Notes under the pieces: model-generated
The model's database searches: none
What the model saw: the letters and a program-made list of their open reading frames with translations, nothing else
Told to the model about the DNA's origin: nothing
Program-made: the position numbers and the translations under genes
In this document: piece by piece, positions 1 through 10,619 of the stretch
How the letters are laid out: each line of letters starts with the position of its first letter
Position numbering within the stretch: position 1 is the stretch's first letter
From: Paraburkholderia sp. LEh10
GTDB lineage: Bacteria > Pseudomonadota > Gammaproteobacteria > Burkholderiales > Burkholderiaceae
Assembly: GCF_017814945.1 (NCBI RefSeq)
Contig: NZ_JAGIPX010000003.1
Coordinates: forward strand, 211,344-275,343
Reading direction: 5' to 3'
Length of the DNA stretch: 64,000 bases

Positions 1-514
1 CGCCTTTGACCTGCTGTGGATCGGTGAGGCGCTCCGTGCGCACTTTTTCGCGCAATGCCTCGAGCAGGTATTCCGTTGCGTCGACGCCCGCGTCGGACAT
101 TAGAAGCGCCGTCTCCAGCTCTTCGTACAGGTCTTCGTCGATCTTCGTGCCGACGAAGATGCCCGTGATGCTCGAACTGGTCTTCGACAGTCCGCTCTTC
201 AGGCGCGTGAGCCACGAGCGCTTTGCAGCCGCTTCGGGCTCGGGCGGCGGAACGATCTCCACGTCTTCTTCCGACTCCACGTCTTCGAAATCAGCGGCTT
301 CGGGCACGTAGTTGGGATCGTATTCGGGTGCGTCGGCCGAATCCGGAGCAGGCGGCGCGTAGCGCGCGGCTTGCTGCGCGTCGTTCGACGTGCCGCGCGT
401 GTCCGGTTCAGCCACATCCTGCATGTCGACGGCGCCCCCGGAATCGGTCTGCGACGCTTCAGGCGTGTCGTCGGGCGCCTTGGAACCCTTGAATCGTTTG
501 AAAAAGCTGAACAT
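1..514 (-). CDS. ftsY: Signal recognition particle receptor FtsY (3' part outside window)
   Basis: This gene encodes the SRP receptor GTPase that docks ribosome-SRP complexes at the inner membrane for co-translational insertion. The reading frame starts at the ATG at 514 (MFSFFKRFKG) and runs off the left edge, so only about 171 N-terminal residues are visible. They comprise a basic membrane-targeting start, an acidic low-complexity A-domain (about residues 15-90, rich in D, E, P and A), and the start of the helical N domain (KRSWLTRLKSGLSKTSSSI, then GTKIDEDLYEELETALL). The NG GTPase domain lies outside the window. It is divergent from rsmD, an arrangement common in proteobacteria. The identity rests on the N-domain motifs and on the neighbour. 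Confidence 0.9.
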   Translation of the reverse strand, partial: MFSFFKRFKGSKAPDDTPEASQTDSGGAVDMQDVAEPDTRGTSNDAQQAARYAPPAPDSADAPEYDPNYVPEAADFEDVESEEDVEIVPPPEPEAAAKRSWLTRLKSGLSKTSSSITGIFVGTKIDEDLYEELETALLMSDAGVDATEYLLEALREKVRTERLTDPQQVKG

Positions 515-807
515 GGTCTGGGCTGCTGGATGAGATTGCGCGGGATTCCCGCTTTCGGCTCGACAATGCGTGGCGGCGAACGACGGCGCGTCGCCCCGGC
601 CGAGGGGCCGCATCCCAGTGCGGCAAGCGAGGCGCTGGAAGCCGCACATTTTATCAGGCGCGCCCGGCGGCGTCGTGATTGCCGGCCACGCACCGCCGCG
701 GTGAACTTGGACGAAACGCTTCGCGCGCGTGTGGTAACGTGGGCGCTCCGGCCCGCTTATCGACGCCAATCGTAGACTAGCGGGCGCACGCTCAACAGAC
801 GAACTGC

Positions 808-1422
808 ATGTCCCGTACTTCCTCCGCTCGCGCAAAAAGCGCGCCGTCCGGCCGCGGTCAGCCGCATACGATCCGCATTATCGGCGGTGACTGGAAGCGC
901 ACGCCGCTGCCGGTGATCAACCTCGACGGTCTGCGTCCGACGCCGGATCGCGTGCGCGAAACGCTCTTCAACTGGCTCGGCCAGCGGCTCGACGGCCAGC
1001 GCTGCCTCGATCTGTTCGCCGGCAGCGGCGCACTGGGCTTCGAGGCCGCGTCTCGCGGCGCCGCGCGAGTGCTGATGGTCGAGCGCAACTCGCGCGCGGC
1101 GGCCCAGCTACGCGCCAACCAGGCGAAGCTGGCGGCTCGGGCGATCGAAGTCGCCGAAGCCGACGGATTGCGCCTCGCAGCAAGCCTTGCGCCCGGTTCG
1201 TTCGATGTCGTGTTCCTCGACCCGCCGTTCGGAGAAGGCCTGCTCGGCCGCGCGCTGGAAGTCGCCGCGCCGCTGGTCAGCGCGGAGGGCTTTCTGTATG
1301 TCGAATCCGGCGAGTCGCTCGACGCCGCCGGGAATGCCGCGCTCGCAGGCTGGTCCGTGATCCGGCAGGGCAAGGCAGGTGCCGTCCACTATCATTTGCT
1401 GCAGCGCGAAAATGAGGAATAA
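808..1422 (+). CDS. rsmD: 16S rRNA (guanine(966)-N(2))-methyltransferase RsmD
   Basis: The product methylates N2 of G966 in 16S rRNA in the assembled 30S subunit using S-adenosylmethionine. The 204-residue protein shows IIGGDWKRTPLPV near the N-terminus, RPTPDRVRETLFNWL, the SAM-binding motif LDLFAGSGALGFEAASRGA (about residues 67-85) and the N2-methyltransferase catalytic motif LDPPF (about 137-141). The length is normal for the family, apart from a short basic N-terminal extension. It lies divergent to ftsY and about 120 bp upstream of coaD, the usual arrangement in Burkholderiaceae. Confidence 0.95.
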   Translation: MSRTSSARAKSAPSGRGQPHTIRIIGGDWKRTPLPVINLDGLRPTPDRVRETLFNWLGQRLDGQRCLDLFAGSGALGFEAASRGAARVLMVERNSRAAAQLRANQAKLAARAIEVAEADGLRLAASLAPGSFDVVFLDPPFGEGLLGRALEVAAPLVSAEGFLYVESGESLDAAGNAALAGWSVIRQGKAGAVHYHLLQRENEE

Positions 1423-1518
1423 TGCGCGTTCCAAAACAAGCGCCGGATGGCTAGCCGTCACGCGCGCGGTATCGTCGTCAGATGAGTCCTGCGGGGCGTG
1501 TTCCGGCATGCCTTCTAG

Positions 1519-2046
<528 letters not shown>

Positions 2047-2181
2047 TTGCGGCAGCGCGCCTGACTGAGCGTCGGGTCCGCTGCCGTCAATAACATGATG
2101 CGCGGCGGGGTCTATCCGACAGGCGTAAAATTGCGGATTACGGAACGTTAGCCGGCGCGTTCACGACAGGCGCTGGCATGA

Positions 2182-2451
<270 letters not shown>

Positions 2452-2504
2452 TCCTGGCGCAAGCGGCGCGCGTGGCGCGCCGTTCCTGCTCGATCGTTGG
2501 CGTT

Positions 2505-3584
2505 TCAGCCGACGTAGCCGCCGAGAATCTCCTTCAACGCATCCAGCAGCGTATCGCACTCGGCGTCGGTGCCGATCGAGATACGCAGATGCTGGTCGAT
2601 GCGTGGTGCGTTGAAGTGGCGCACGAAAATTTCCTTGTCCCTGAGTTGCGCGGCGAGCGCAGCGGCGTCATATCCATCGCGGCGCGCGAAGACGAAATTC
2701 GCCGATGACGGCACGACTTCGAATCCGAGCGCCGTCATTTGCGCCGTCAGCCGTTCGCGGCTTGCGATTACCCTTTCCGTGCAATCGCGGAACCATGCGT
2801 CGTCCTTGTACGCGGCCGTCGCGGCCACTTGCGCGAGCCGGTCGAGCGGATACGAGTTGAAGCTGTCTTTCACGCGGGTCAGCGCGTCGATCAACGCAGG
2901 ATCGCCGAACGCGAAGCCCACGCGCATCCCGGCAAGCGAGCGCGATTTGGAAGTCGTCTGCACGACAAGCAGATTTGGATACTTGCCGATCAGCGAAACA
3001 GCGGACTGCGCACCAAAATCCACGTAGGCCTCATCGATCACGACCACAGAATCAGGATTTGCTGCGACGAGTCGCTCGATATCCGAAAGCGGCAACGCGT
3101 GACCGGTCGGGGCATTCGGATTCGGAAAGATAATGCCGCCGTTCGGCTGCATGTAGTCATCGATGCGGATCTCGAAAGCATTGTCGAGCGGGATCGTGCG
3201 ATACGTGACGTCGTAGAGACGCGCGTACGTCGGATAGAAGCTGTACGTGATGTCCGGAAAGAGGATCGGCTTGTCATGCTTCAAAAGCGCCTGAAACACG
3301 ATCGCGAGCACTTCATCGGAGCCGTTGCCCGCAAATACCTGATTCGCGTTCAATCGATGATGCGCGGCAACCGTTTCGCGCAGTACGCGCGCCGTCGGAT
3401 CAGGGTAGCGCCGCAACGACTCGGCGCTTTCGCCGAGCTCGCGGCGAATCGCGTCCAGCACGGCGGGCGATGGCGGATACGGATTTTCGTTGGTGTTCAG
3501 CTTCACGGGATGCGCAAGCGCAGGCTGCTCGCCCGGCACGTATGGCGTCAATCGGTGAACGATGTTGCTCCAGTAGCGGCTCAA
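2505..3584 (-). CDS. hisC: Histidinol-phosphate aminotransferase HisC (TTG start)
   Basis: HisC is a fold-type-I PLP enzyme that transaminates imidazole-acetol phosphate with glutamate in histidine synthesis. The 359-residue protein shows [12 protein letters not shown] near the N-terminus, the NPNAPTG motif (about residues 134-140) and the PLP lysine in [16 protein letters not shown] (about 211-226). The best start is a TTG at 3584: AGGAG lies about seven bases upstream and the translation begins [20 protein letters not shown], as family members do. It is encoded away from a his operon, which fits a second HisC copy; that copy number is inference. Confidence 0.93.
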   Translation of the reverse strand: MSRYWSNIVHRLTPYVPGEQPALAHPVKLNTNENPYPPSPAVLDAIRRELGESAESLRRYPDPTARVLRETVAAHHRLNANQVFAGNGSDEVLAIVFQALLKHDKPILFPDITYSFYPTYARLYDVTYRTIPLDNAFEIRIDDYMQPNGGIIFPNPNAPTGHALPLSDIERLVAANPDSVVVIDEAYVDFGAQSAVSLIGKYPNLLVVQTTSKSRSLAGMRVGFAFGDPALIDALTRVKDSFNSYPLDRLAQVAATAAYKDDAWFRDCTERVIASRERLTAQMTALGFEVVPSSANFVFARRDGYDAAALAAQLRDKEIFVRHFNAPRIDQHLRISIGTDAECDTLLDALKEILGGYVG

Positions 3585-3672
3585 GCTATTCTCCTGTCGA
3601 CGGGAGTCGGCGCTTTAGCGACCCGTTCCCGTCTCATGCAAGTTGATTGCGATCGTTGCCTCTGCATTCAGG

Positions 3673-4275
3673 TCACGAATTTCGGTGCAACTGCATCATC
3701 GCGCGTTCGAGTTCGCCCTTGACGATGGTCGGCATCACCGCGAGCGAGCGCTCGATCGACGCATCGATCGCATCCTGCTCTTCCTTGCGCGGCGGTTTCA
3801 GCACGAAGTTCGCGACATCGGGCTTCGCGCCCGCGCGCGCGCTTTCGGGGATCAGATCGCGCGGATGCCCAATGCCGATGCGCAAACGCCAATACTGCTG
3901 CGTCGACAGATGCGCGGAAATATCCTTGAGGCCATTGTGCCCGCCGCTGCCGCCGCCCAGCTTGAGTTTGACGGTGCCGGGCGGCAGATCCAGCTCGTCG
4001 TGCGCGACGAGAATCTGGTCCGGCAGGATCTTGAAGAAGTGCGCGAGCGCGACGACCGATTGGCCGGAGCGGTTCATATACGTCTGCGGCTCGAGCAGAT
4101 GGACTTCCTCTCCGTACAGACGCGCTTTCGCATAGAAGCCATGAAAGCGCCGTTCGTCGCGCAACGCCGCGCCGGCTTCGCGCGCGAGTTGGTCGAGGAG
4201 CCAGAAGCCTGCGTTGTGACGGGTCGCGGTGTATTCGGCGCCGGGATTGCCGAGTCCGACGATCAGCTTGATCAT
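3673..4275 (-). CDS. pth: Peptidyl-tRNA hydrolase
   Basis: Pth cleaves the ester bond of peptidyl-tRNA released from stalled ribosomes and recycles tRNA. The protein has 200 residues. It shows IVGLGNPGAEYTATRHNAGF at the N-terminus, containing the catalytic histidine in RHNAGF and the active-site asparagine in GNPG. Further motifs are TYMNRSGQSV, LVAHDELDLPPG (catalytic aspartate) and GGGSGGHNGLKDI. It follows rplY on the same strand, as in most proteobacteria, but a strong terminator-like hairpin separates the two. Confidence 0.97.
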   Translation of the reverse strand: MIKLIVGLGNPGAEYTATRHNAGFWLLDQLAREAGAALRDERRFHGFYAKARLYGEEVHLLEPQTYMNRSGQSVVALAHFFKILPDQILVAHDELDLPPGTVKLKLGGGSGGHNGLKDISAHLSTQQYWRLRIGIGHPRDLIPESARAGAKPDVANFVLKPPRKEEQDAIDASIERSLAVMPTIVKGELERAMMQLHRNS

Positions 4276-4319
4276 GTTCGAGTGAGCCGCGCGGCGCGCC
4301 CCGCAGCCTTAAAAAACCG

Positions 4320-4353
4320 AAAAAAAACCCGCCGGGGCGAACCGCGGCGGGTT
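4320..4353 (-). terminator. Rho-independent terminator after rplY
   Basis: On the minus strand a 9-bp perfect stem (AACCCGCCG / CGGCGGGTT) with a 10-base loop is followed by a run of Ts. It sits between the stop of rplY (4396) and the start of pth (4275). Some pth transcripts must therefore come from read-through or from a promoter in the remaining 45 bp. Confidence 0.85.
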
Positions 4354-4395
4354 ACGTCGACCGTTCCATTGAAACGGATCGAGAGGATAGCGGCT

Positions 4396-5007
4396 TTATT
4401 CAGCAGCCGGCGTTTCGCCTTCAGCCGACGCTTCTTCCGACACTGCGCCAGCCGGAATCGGTGCCGAAACGATCACCGGGTTTTCCGACGCGAGGTGCGC
4501 AACCAGCGCGACGCCAGCGGGCAGAACGATGTCCGTTGCGTGCAGCGATTGACCCGCTTCGATCTTCGCCAGATCGACTTCGATGAATTCCGGCAGAGCG
4601 GCCGGCAGGCATTCGATTTCGAGTTCGTTGATGACGTGCGAGATGATCGCGCCGCCCAGCTTCACAGCCGGGTTGGTTTCCTGGTTCATGAAGTGCAGCG
4701 GCACCTTCGTGTGCAGCTTCTTCTTTGCGTCGACGCGCTGGAAATCCACGTGCAGCACGAGTTGACGGAACGGGTGATATTGCACGTCGCGCAGCAGAAC
4801 CTGTTGCGCCTTGCCTGCCACTTCCAGGTCGAGGATCGACGAATGGAAGGCTTCTTTCTTCAGGGCGTGCCACAGCGCGTTGTGATCGAGTTCGATCAGT
4901 TGCGGTTCGCCAGCGCCGTACACGATGCCCGGGGTCTTGCCCGAGTTACGCAGGCGGCGGCTCGCACCCGTACCTTGCAGATTACGCTCGAAAGCGACGA
5001 CTTTCAT
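4396..5007 (-). CDS. rplY: 50S ribosomal protein L25 (Ctc/TL5 long form)
   Basis: L25 binds 5S rRNA on the large subunit. This is the two-domain form of about 203 residues: an N-terminal L25 domain ([20 protein letters not shown], then [13 protein letters not shown]) and a C-terminal Ctc domain with an Ala/Glu-rich tail ([13 protein letters not shown]). An ATG at 5019 would add MENQ. GGAGA lies just ahead of the ATG at 5007 with a six-base gap, inside that extension, so 5007 is the better start. The gene follows prs on the same strand; a hairpin between them (5119-5152) suggests attenuation or termination. Confidence 0.95.
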   Translation of the reverse strand: MKVVAFERNLQGTGASRRLRNSGKTPGIVYGAGEPQLIELDHNALWHALKKEAFHSSILDLEVAGKAQQVLLRDVQYHPFRQLVLHVDFQRVDAKKKLHTKVPLHFMNQETNPAVKLGGAIISHVINELEIECLPAALPEFIEVDLAKIEAGQSLHATDIVLPAGVALVAHLASENPVIVSAPIPAGAVSEEASAEGETPAAE

Positions 5008-5118
5008 TTGATTCTCCATTAGCTGCCCGCGACCAGGCAGTAAAACGGGGCCTTGTTCACCCTTGATGGGCGATAGCCCCCAGACAAGACGGCGTGAACC
5101 TTCGTCCGTTCACACCGG

Positions 5119-5152
5119 TAAAGCAAAAGCGCCGCATTCATCATGCGGCGCC
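5119..5152 (-). terminator. Probable terminator between prs and rplY
   Basis: On the minus strand a 9-bp stem (GCGCCGCAT / ATGCGGCGC, five-base loop) is followed by TTTTGCTTT. It begins a dozen bases after the prs stop codon. The interrupted U-tract makes it weaker than the hairpin after rplY. Confidence 0.65.
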
Positions 5153-5164
5153 TTCGCGAATGCT

Positions 5165-6124
5165 TCAGCCTTCCGCGAACAGCGACATCACCGAGTCGCC
5201 GCGACGGATACGCGAGAATGTTTCGGCCAGCAGACCTGCGCTCGTCAGCGAGCGGATCTTCGAGCACTGGCGGGCTTCTTCGCTGAGCGGAATCGTATCG
5301 GTAACGACGAGTTCGTCGAGCGCCGATGCGGCGATACGCGGGCCAGCGCCACCCGACAGAACCGGGTGCGTCGCATACGCGAACACCTTCGTTGCGCCGC
5401 GTTCCTTCAGCACTTGCGCTGCCTTGCAAAGCGTGCCTGCCGTATCGACCATGTCGTCCATGATCACGCAGGTGCGGCCTTCGACTTCACCGATGATGTT
5501 CATCACTTCGGCGACGTTCGCCTTCGGACGACGCTTGTCGATGATGGCAAGATCGCAGTTCAGCTGCTTCGCCAGCGCACGGGCGCGGACCACACCGCCG
5601 ACGTCCGGCGACACGACCAACAGGTTCTCGTGATTCTGCTTGCGAAGATCGCCGAGCAGCACGGGCGTTGCGTAGATGTTGTCGACTGGGATATCGAAGA
5701 AGCCCTGGATCTGGTCAGCGTGCAGATCCATCGTGATGATCCGCTCGACACCAGCAATTTCCAGCATGTTGGCGACGACCTTCGCCGAGATCGCAACGCG
5801 CGCCGAGCGCGGGCGGCGGTCTTGGCGGGCATAGCCGAAGTAAGGGATGGCAGCGGTGATCCGGCCTGCGGATGCGCGCTTGAGCGCATCGACCATGATC
5901 ATCAGTTCCATCAGATTGTCGTTGGTGGGCGCGCAGGTGGACTGGAGGACGAAAACGTCCTTGCCACGCACGTTTTCCTGAATCTCGACCTGGATCTCAC
6001 CGTCCGAGAAACGGGAGACCATCGCTTTGCCGAGGGGAATACCGAGGATTTTGACGACTTCCTGTGCAAGCGCCGGATTTGCGTTGCCAGTAAAAACCAT
6101 CAGGCCGTCATGGCTGCTCATCAT
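5165..6124 (-). CDS. prs: Ribose-phosphate pyrophosphokinase (PRPP synthetase)
   Basis: Prs makes 5-phosphoribosyl 1-diphosphate from ribose 5-phosphate and ATP for nucleotide, histidine, tryptophan and NAD synthesis. The 319-residue protein shows [18 protein letters not shown], the flexible-loop motif [10 protein letters not shown], the divalent-metal motif [11 protein letters not shown] and the PRPP-binding signature [12 protein letters not shown]. Two consecutive ATG codons (6124 and 6121) give [11 protein letters not shown]; either may be used. It lies directly downstream of tRNA-Gln and ispE, the conserved lolB-ispE-prs order of beta- and gammaproteobacteria. Confidence 0.98.
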   Translation of the reverse strand: MMSSHDGLMVFTGNANPALAQEVVKILGIPLGKAMVSRFSDGEIQVEIQENVRGKDVFVLQSTCAPTNDNLMELMIMVDALKRASAGRITAAIPYFGYARQDRRPRSARVAISAKVVANMLEIAGVERIITMDLHADQIQGFFDIPVDNIYATPVLLGDLRKQNHENLLVVSPDVGGVVRARALAKQLNCDLAIIDKRRPKANVAEVMNIIGEVEGRTCVIMDDMVDTAGTLCKAAQVLKERGATKVFAYATHPVLSGGAGPRIAASALDELVVTDTIPLSEEARQCSKIRSLTSAGLLAETFSRIRRGDSVMSLFAEG

Positions 6125-6168
6125 GCACCTGCTTCAGGCTGTGGGAGGCGAGGAACTGCGAGAATTTT

Positions 6169-6245
6169 TGGCAGGGGAGGAAGGACTCGAACCCTCGAAT
6201 GCCGGAATCAAAATCCGGTGCCTTAACCAACTTGGCGACTCCCCT
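6169..6245 (-). tRNA. tRNA-Gln (anticodon TTG)
   Basis: A 77-nt cloverleaf lies on the minus strand. The acceptor stem pairs AGGGGAG with CTCCCCT. The anticodon arm CCGGA-TTTTGAT-TCCGG carries TTG. The T-arm contains GGTTCGAGTCC, and the 3' CCA is encoded (6171-6169). It sits between ispE and prs and is probably processed from their common transcript. Confidence 0.97.
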
Positions 6246-6297
6246 ACACTAACTTTGAGCTTCACTGAACGTTGTAGGCCATTCAGTGCCGCGAAAC

Positions 6298-7179
6298 TTA
6301 TGCCGCGAAAGCGAAGAGTGGATGCGTATCCAGACTTGCTGCTATTGCACCGTTCCATTCGACTGGCAGTTTGGCTTTCGCCGCTACTGCTTCGTCTCTG
6401 CTACGGAACGCTGCAAAAACACTTGCGCCTGATCCCGTCATCCGCGCCGGCGCGATGTTGTCAAACCATCCAAGCACCTGCGCAACTTCCGCGTATTTCC
6501 CTGCGACAACCTGCTGCATGTCATTCCGGCCGAAGCTGTCTGGCCATTCTGCGCTGCAACTATGCTGTGCAAGAAAGTCTGCTATTGTGAGGGCTTTCGT
6601 ATCTCTTGTCAACGTTTTTTCTGAAAAAATCGCTGAGGTTGGAACGTGAACCCTCGGTGTCACCACCAGAAAGTGGCGCGGCGGCAATTGTACCTGCTCC
6701 AGTTCTTCTCCGATACCCTCTGCAAACGCATTTTTTCCGAACACGAAGAACGGCACATCGGCGCCCAGTTTCACCGCGAGCGCTTGCAGTTCCGTGCGAG
6801 AAAGACCGAGCTTCCACAGACGGTTCAACGCGAGCAGCGTCGTTGCCGCATCGGAGCTTCCGCCGCCAAGGCCCGCGCCCATCGGAAGACGCTTGTCGAT
6901 TTCGATGTTCACGCCCTCGCGCGTGCCCGTGTGTTCCTTGAGCAGCTTCGCCGCGCGCACGGTCAGGTCGGTGTCTGCGGGGACGTCGGCGATGTCGGTG
7001 CCGCGCGTGATCGCGCCGTCGTCGCGGCGCGTGAAGTGCAGCGTGTCGCCCCAGTCGAGCAACTGGAACACCGTCTGCAGCGCGTGATATCCGTTCGGCA
7101 GACGGCCGGTGATATGCAGGAAGAGGTTCAGCTTCGCTGGAGCGAGGCAGTCGCGCAGCGAGTCGTTCGTTTCAATCAT
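6298..7179 (-). CDS. ispE: 4-diphosphocytidyl-2-C-methyl-D-erythritol kinase
   Basis: IspE is a GHMP kinase that phosphorylates CDP-ME in the MEP pathway for isoprenoid precursors. From the ATG at 7179 the protein has 293 residues. It begins [20 protein letters not shown], in which PAKLN is the GHMP N-terminal motif, and contains the ATP-binding loop [17 protein letters not shown] (about residues 100-116) and the C-terminal motif [14 protein letters not shown]. The frame stays open upstream, but the extra 78 residues are translation of lolB DNA in another frame. It starts 30 bp after lolB, probably in one operon with it, tRNA-Gln and prs. Confidence 0.96.
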   Translation of the reverse strand: MIETNDSLRDCLAPAKLNLFLHITGRLPNGYHALQTVFQLLDWGDTLHFTRRDDGAITRGTDIADVPADTDLTVRAAKLLKEHTGTREGVNIEIDKRLPMGAGLGGGSSDAATTLLALNRLWKLGLSRTELQALAVKLGADVPFFVFGKNAFAEGIGEELEQVQLPPRHFLVVTPRVHVPTSAIFSEKTLTRDTKALTIADFLAQHSCSAEWPDSFGRNDMQQVVAGKYAEVAQVLGWFDNIAPARMTGSGASVFAAFRSRDEAVAAKAKLPVEWNGAIAASLDTHPLFAFAA

Positions 7180-7208
7180 GAGTCTTTGCAAGGAGCGCGA
7201 GTGCGCAA

Positions 7209-7853
7209 TTACTGGTCGAGCACGAGCTTGATGTCGAGGGGCGGTTCGGCGCGTTCGAGATTGACGCGCTTCACACCGGTTGCAGGCGCATCGGCATAGG
7301 CGACGTAGTCGATTGTCCAGCCGTCCTGTTGAATCTGCTTCAGATGTGATTCCTGCTGCGGGTCCTTCTCCGTCCGTGCCTTTGAAGTCGGCGCGACGGA
7401 TGGCTGCAACCAATAGCGCAGACCTTCGACAGGCAGCGTGAAGCCGAGTGCGTTTTGCATCAGCGTGGTCACGTTATCGGCCGTGAGCGGTTGGCGGTTC
7501 GGCAGTTCGAGCGTCGCGGCAGACGGCGACGACGTGACGATGGCCATTGTCTGTCCGAGCGGATTGCGCAATTGCACGGTGACGGTGTCGCCGCGTTCCT
7601 GCCAGTCGAAATTGCCGTACGCGTTGCGTTGCTGGCCATTCTGATCGACATACTGAACGGCGAAGCGGCCGTGATACGCACGGCTAGTCTGCGTGCTGAG
7701 CGCCGTTGCTGCCGTCGAGATGGCCGGGCCTTGCGGCTTGACGGAAGCACAGCCCGACAACGCGACGAGGGCTGCGGCTGCGAGAGCCAGCGCCGCGCGG
7801 TGCGGCGCCGGGGACGAGAACACGGGACGAAAAGCGAAGCGTAACAAGGGCAT
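7209..7853 (-). CDS. lolB: Outer-membrane lipoprotein LolB
   Basis: LolB receives lipoproteins from the periplasmic carrier LolA and inserts them into the outer membrane. The 214-residue product has a signal sequence and lipobox, [18 protein letters not shown], with the acylated Cys near residue 34. The body matches the LolB fold ([40 protein letters not shown]). The ATG at 7853 overlaps the stop of the upstream TPR gene as TGATG, implying translational coupling. The longer frame adds only out-of-frame TPR sequence. Confidence 0.94.
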   Translation of the reverse strand: MPLLRFAFRPVFSSPAPHRAALALAAAALVALSGCASVKPQGPAISTAATALSTQTSRAYHGRFAVQYVDQNGQQRNAYGNFDWQERGDTVTVQLRNPLGQTMAIVTSSPSAATLELPNRQPLTADNVTTLMQNALGFTLPVEGLRYWLQPSVAPTSKARTEKDPQQESHLKQIQQDGWTIDYVAYADAPATGVKRVNLERAEPPLDIKLVLDQ

Positions 7854-9694
7854 CAAAGATCGTTCACCTGAAAACGTTTGAGCGTTTTGACGAGCGTATC
7901 GTTGTCGGGTTCGAGCTTGCGCGCATCGCGCCATGCGGCGCGTGCCTGATCCTGATCGCCACTCTTCCACAGCACTTCGCCCAGGTGAGCGCCGATTTCG
8001 GCGTTCGGCTGCAGATCATAGGCTTTGCGCAGCACCTTGATCGCATCCGTCGTTTCGCCGAGCCGGTACTTGACCCAGCCGACGCTATCCATGATGAACG
8101 CGTCGTTCGGCGCCAGCGACAGCGCCTTTTCGACCAGCTTGTCCGCTTCCTGCAGACGCTGGTTGCGGTCCGCGAGCGAATAGCCGAGCGCGTTGTACGC
8201 CTGCGCGTTATCTGGTTGCGTGCGCATCAGTTTGCGCAACTGCGATTCCATGACGTCGTAATGGCCGTTCTTTTCTGCGGCCATCGCGTAGTCGTAAGTG
8301 AGATCAGGATCATCCGGGAAATCGGAGGTGGCTTGCGCAAGACGCGCCTCGGCTTCCTGATAGCGCTTTGCGTCGAACAGGATCGCGGCATCGGTGCGCG
8401 CGATCAGCGCCTGATCGCGCGGGTCCGCAGGGTGTATGCCCGCGAGCAGCCTGCGCGCATCGTCCACTTTGCCTTGCCTTTGCAGCAATTGCGCGCGCGT
8501 GACCTGTGCGGGGAGATACTGGTTGCTCGTCGGCTGGATCTTGTCGAGCCAGCGGCTCGCCCCTGCGTTGTCCTTCTGCTCGAGCGACAGTTGCGCGAGG
8601 TAGATGTATGCCTGACCCGGATCCGCACCCGGCGTCTTTTCGGCCTTTTGCGCGTACTGCTGCAGATAGTTTTGCGCTTCGGACAGATTCTTCTGCTGGA
8701 TCTTGATGAGCGCAAGCGCCATCAGCGGCGTCAGATCGTTCGGGTTGTCCTTCTGCATGTACTCGAACTGTTTTTGCGCGTCGTCGAGGCGATCGCTTGC
8801 CAGATACATTTGCGCAAGCGCAAGCCGCGCTTCGTGCGACTTCGGATTCGCCTGAACGTATTTTTCCAGCGATGCAATGCCTTCCTGGCGCTCTTCCGGT
8901 CCCATCTGCGACAGCATCAGCGCTGCGGGCAGATAGTCGGGCTTGAGCTTGAGCGCCTGTTCGAGCGACTTGCGCGCGCCGGGCGCATCGTCGGCGAGAA
9001 GCTGCTGACGGGCGATCGCGAACTGCGCTTCGGGCCGGTTCATGTCGTTCGCGAGCAGATCCTGCAGCACGTGCAGGCCGCCCACGCGATTCGGACCGCG
9101 CGAGATCAGCAGTTGCAGCGCAAGAATGCCGTTGCCTCGGTTTTCCGGCGCGATCTTCGCGAGCTCTGCCGCGAGCATCGGCTTCGCGTCGTCGGGTTTG
9201 CCGGACAACACGAGCAGCGATGCGTCGAGTTGCGCGGCGCGCTCCGACTGGGGCGCGTACTGCTGCCACAGTTGTGCGGCCGTCAGCGCGTCTGACGGGC
9301 TTTGTGCGGCGAGCGCGATTTCCGTCGCGCGCTGCGCCATGCGCGGGTCGTGCGTGTCGCGCGCAAGCGAAAGGTAGGTTTGATACGCGGGCGCGGGCTG
9401 ATTGCGCTGCAGCGCGACTTCCGCCGCGAGCACCTGGAATACGATCTGGCTCGTCAGCGCAACATTGGGCAGATTGTTCTTTTCTTCGGCGGATTCGGGG
9501 CCGAAGGCGTCCTGCACGGAGACGGAATTGTCATCCGAATCGGGCGACGGATCCTGCGCATGCACGGGCATTGCGGCGAGCGTCCAGACAGCCAGAGCGG
9601 CCACACCCAGCAGCCGGCGTGCGGAAACAGCGTGCGGCACGCTGTTCGCACCGGTCCGGCGCTTCAAAAACTGCTTAACGATGGACAGGTTCAT
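7853..9694 (-). CDS. Exported tetratricopeptide-repeat protein
   Basis: This 613-residue protein begins at the ATG at 9694 (MNLSIVKQFLKRRTG) with a signal peptide (RRLLGVAALAVWTLAAMPVHAQ). It then consists mostly of TPR helices, for example VALTSQIVFQVLAAEVALQR, AYQTYLSLARDTHDPRMAQR and AYNALGYSLADRNQRLQEAD. Such proteins scaffold envelope complexes. The coupled overlap with lolB suggests an outer-membrane or periplasmic role, but the partner is unknown. It is widely conserved beside lolB in Burkholderiaceae. A more exact function is not supported by the sequence. Confidence 0.88.
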   Translation of the reverse strand: MNLSIVKQFLKRRTGANSVPHAVSARRLLGVAALAVWTLAAMPVHAQDPSPDSDDNSVSVQDAFGPESAEEKNNLPNVALTSQIVFQVLAAEVALQRNQPAPAYQTYLSLARDTHDPRMAQRATEIALAAQSPSDALTAAQLWQQYAPQSERAAQLDASLLVLSGKPDDAKPMLAAELAKIAPENRGNGILALQLLISRGPNRVGGLHVLQDLLANDMNRPEAQFAIARQQLLADDAPGARKSLEQALKLKPDYLPAALMLSQMGPEERQEGIASLEKYVQANPKSHEARLALAQMYLASDRLDDAQKQFEYMQKDNPNDLTPLMALALIKIQQKNLSEAQNYLQQYAQKAEKTPGADPGQAYIYLAQLSLEQKDNAGASRWLDKIQPTSNQYLPAQVTRAQLLQRQGKVDDARRLLAGIHPADPRDQALIARTDAAILFDAKRYQEAEARLAQATSDFPDDPDLTYDYAMAAEKNGHYDVMESQLRKLMRTQPDNAQAYNALGYSLADRNQRLQEADKLVEKALSLAPNDAFIMDSVGWVKYRLGETTDAIKVLRKAYDLQPNAEIGAHLGEVLWKSGDQDQARAAWRDARKLEPDNDTLVKTLKRFQVNDL

Positions 9695-9781
9695 ACAGAT
9701 CCGTTCAATGTTTCGGACGATTGTAACGCGCTCGCTACAATAAGCGCATAACCACCGACGCAAGTTGCAGACCAGTCAGAT

Positions 9782-10612
9782 ATGCCAGAGTTGCCAGAAG
9801 TTGAGGTCACCCGACGCGGAATCGAACCGTATGTAGCGGGGCGACGCGTCGAGCGCGTCGAAGTCCGCACATCCGCGTTGCGTTGGCCGATTCCCGCCGA
9901 TTTTTCGCGGCTCTTGCATGGCCGGCTGGTCCATAAAGTGGAGCGACGCGGCAAGTATCTGCTGTTCGAGATCGACGAGGGCTGGTTCATCGTGCATCTC
10001 GGCATGACGGGAACACTCAGGGTGCTGCGCAATGTGCCGCATCCACCTGCGGCCGCGAAGCACGATCATGTCGACTGGGTGTTCGACGACTTCATTTTGC
10101 GCTTTCGCGATCCGCGCCGCTTTGGCGCCGTGTTATGGCACCCGCGCTCGGCAGGCGACATACTCGATCATCCTCTGCTGGCGGATCTCGGCGTCGAACC
10201 ATTTGCACCGTCTTTTTCCGGCGCCTTGATACATCGTAAAACGCGCGGGCGGAAGGTGTCAGTGAAGCAGGCGCTGCTCTCGGGGGACATCGTTGTCGGA
10301 GTGGGGAACATTTACGCTTCAGAAAGTCTCTTCCGCGCCGGCATCCGCCCGACTACACCCGCCGGCCGCGTCTCGCTGGTCCGTTACGGTCTGCTTGCAG
10401 ACGCCGTGCGCGTGACGCTTGCCGCCGCGATCGAAAAAGGCGGCAGCACATTGCGCGATTTCGTCGGCAGCAACGGCGAGAGCGGCTATTTCCAGCTCGA
10501 CTATTTCGTCTATGATCGCGCGGGACTGCCATGCCGTGTGTGCGGCACGCCGATCAAACAGATCGTGCAGGGGCAACGCTCCACTTACTACTGTCCCACC
10601 TGTCAGCGCTGA
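9782..10612 (+). CDS. mutM: Formamidopyrimidine-DNA glycosylase (Fpg/MutM)
   Basis: MutM excises 8-oxoguanine and formamidopyrimidines and nicks the abasic site. The 276-residue protein starts [16 protein letters not shown], so the catalytic proline and glutamate follow the initiator methionine. It has the conserved lysine in [13 protein letters not shown] (about residue 58), the H2TH region ([17 protein letters not shown]) and a C-terminal zinc finger, CRVCGTPI...YYCPTCQR. It is divergent from the TPR gene and is followed seven bases later by mutY, so the two enzymes of the GO repair system are co-transcribed. Confidence 0.98.
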   Translation: MPELPEVEVTRRGIEPYVAGRRVERVEVRTSALRWPIPADFSRLLHGRLVHKVERRGKYLLFEIDEGWFIVHLGMTGTLRVLRNVPHPPAAAKHDHVDWVFDDFILRFRDPRRFGAVLWHPRSAGDILDHPLLADLGVEPFAPSFSGALIHRKTRGRKVSVKQALLSGDIVVGVGNIYASESLFRAGIRPTTPAGRVSLVRYGLLADAVRVTLAAAIEKGGSTLRDFVGSNGESGYFQLDYFVYDRAGLPCRVCGTPIKQIVQGQRSTYYCPTCQR

Positions 10613-10619
10613 ATCCTTC

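Noticed and set aside
3643..5022. 459-codon open frame on the plus strand across hisC-pth-rplY
   Set aside because: It is antisense to pth and rplY, which have clear family motifs. It is Arg-rich with no recognisable domain, as expected for a shadow frame in GC-rich DNA.
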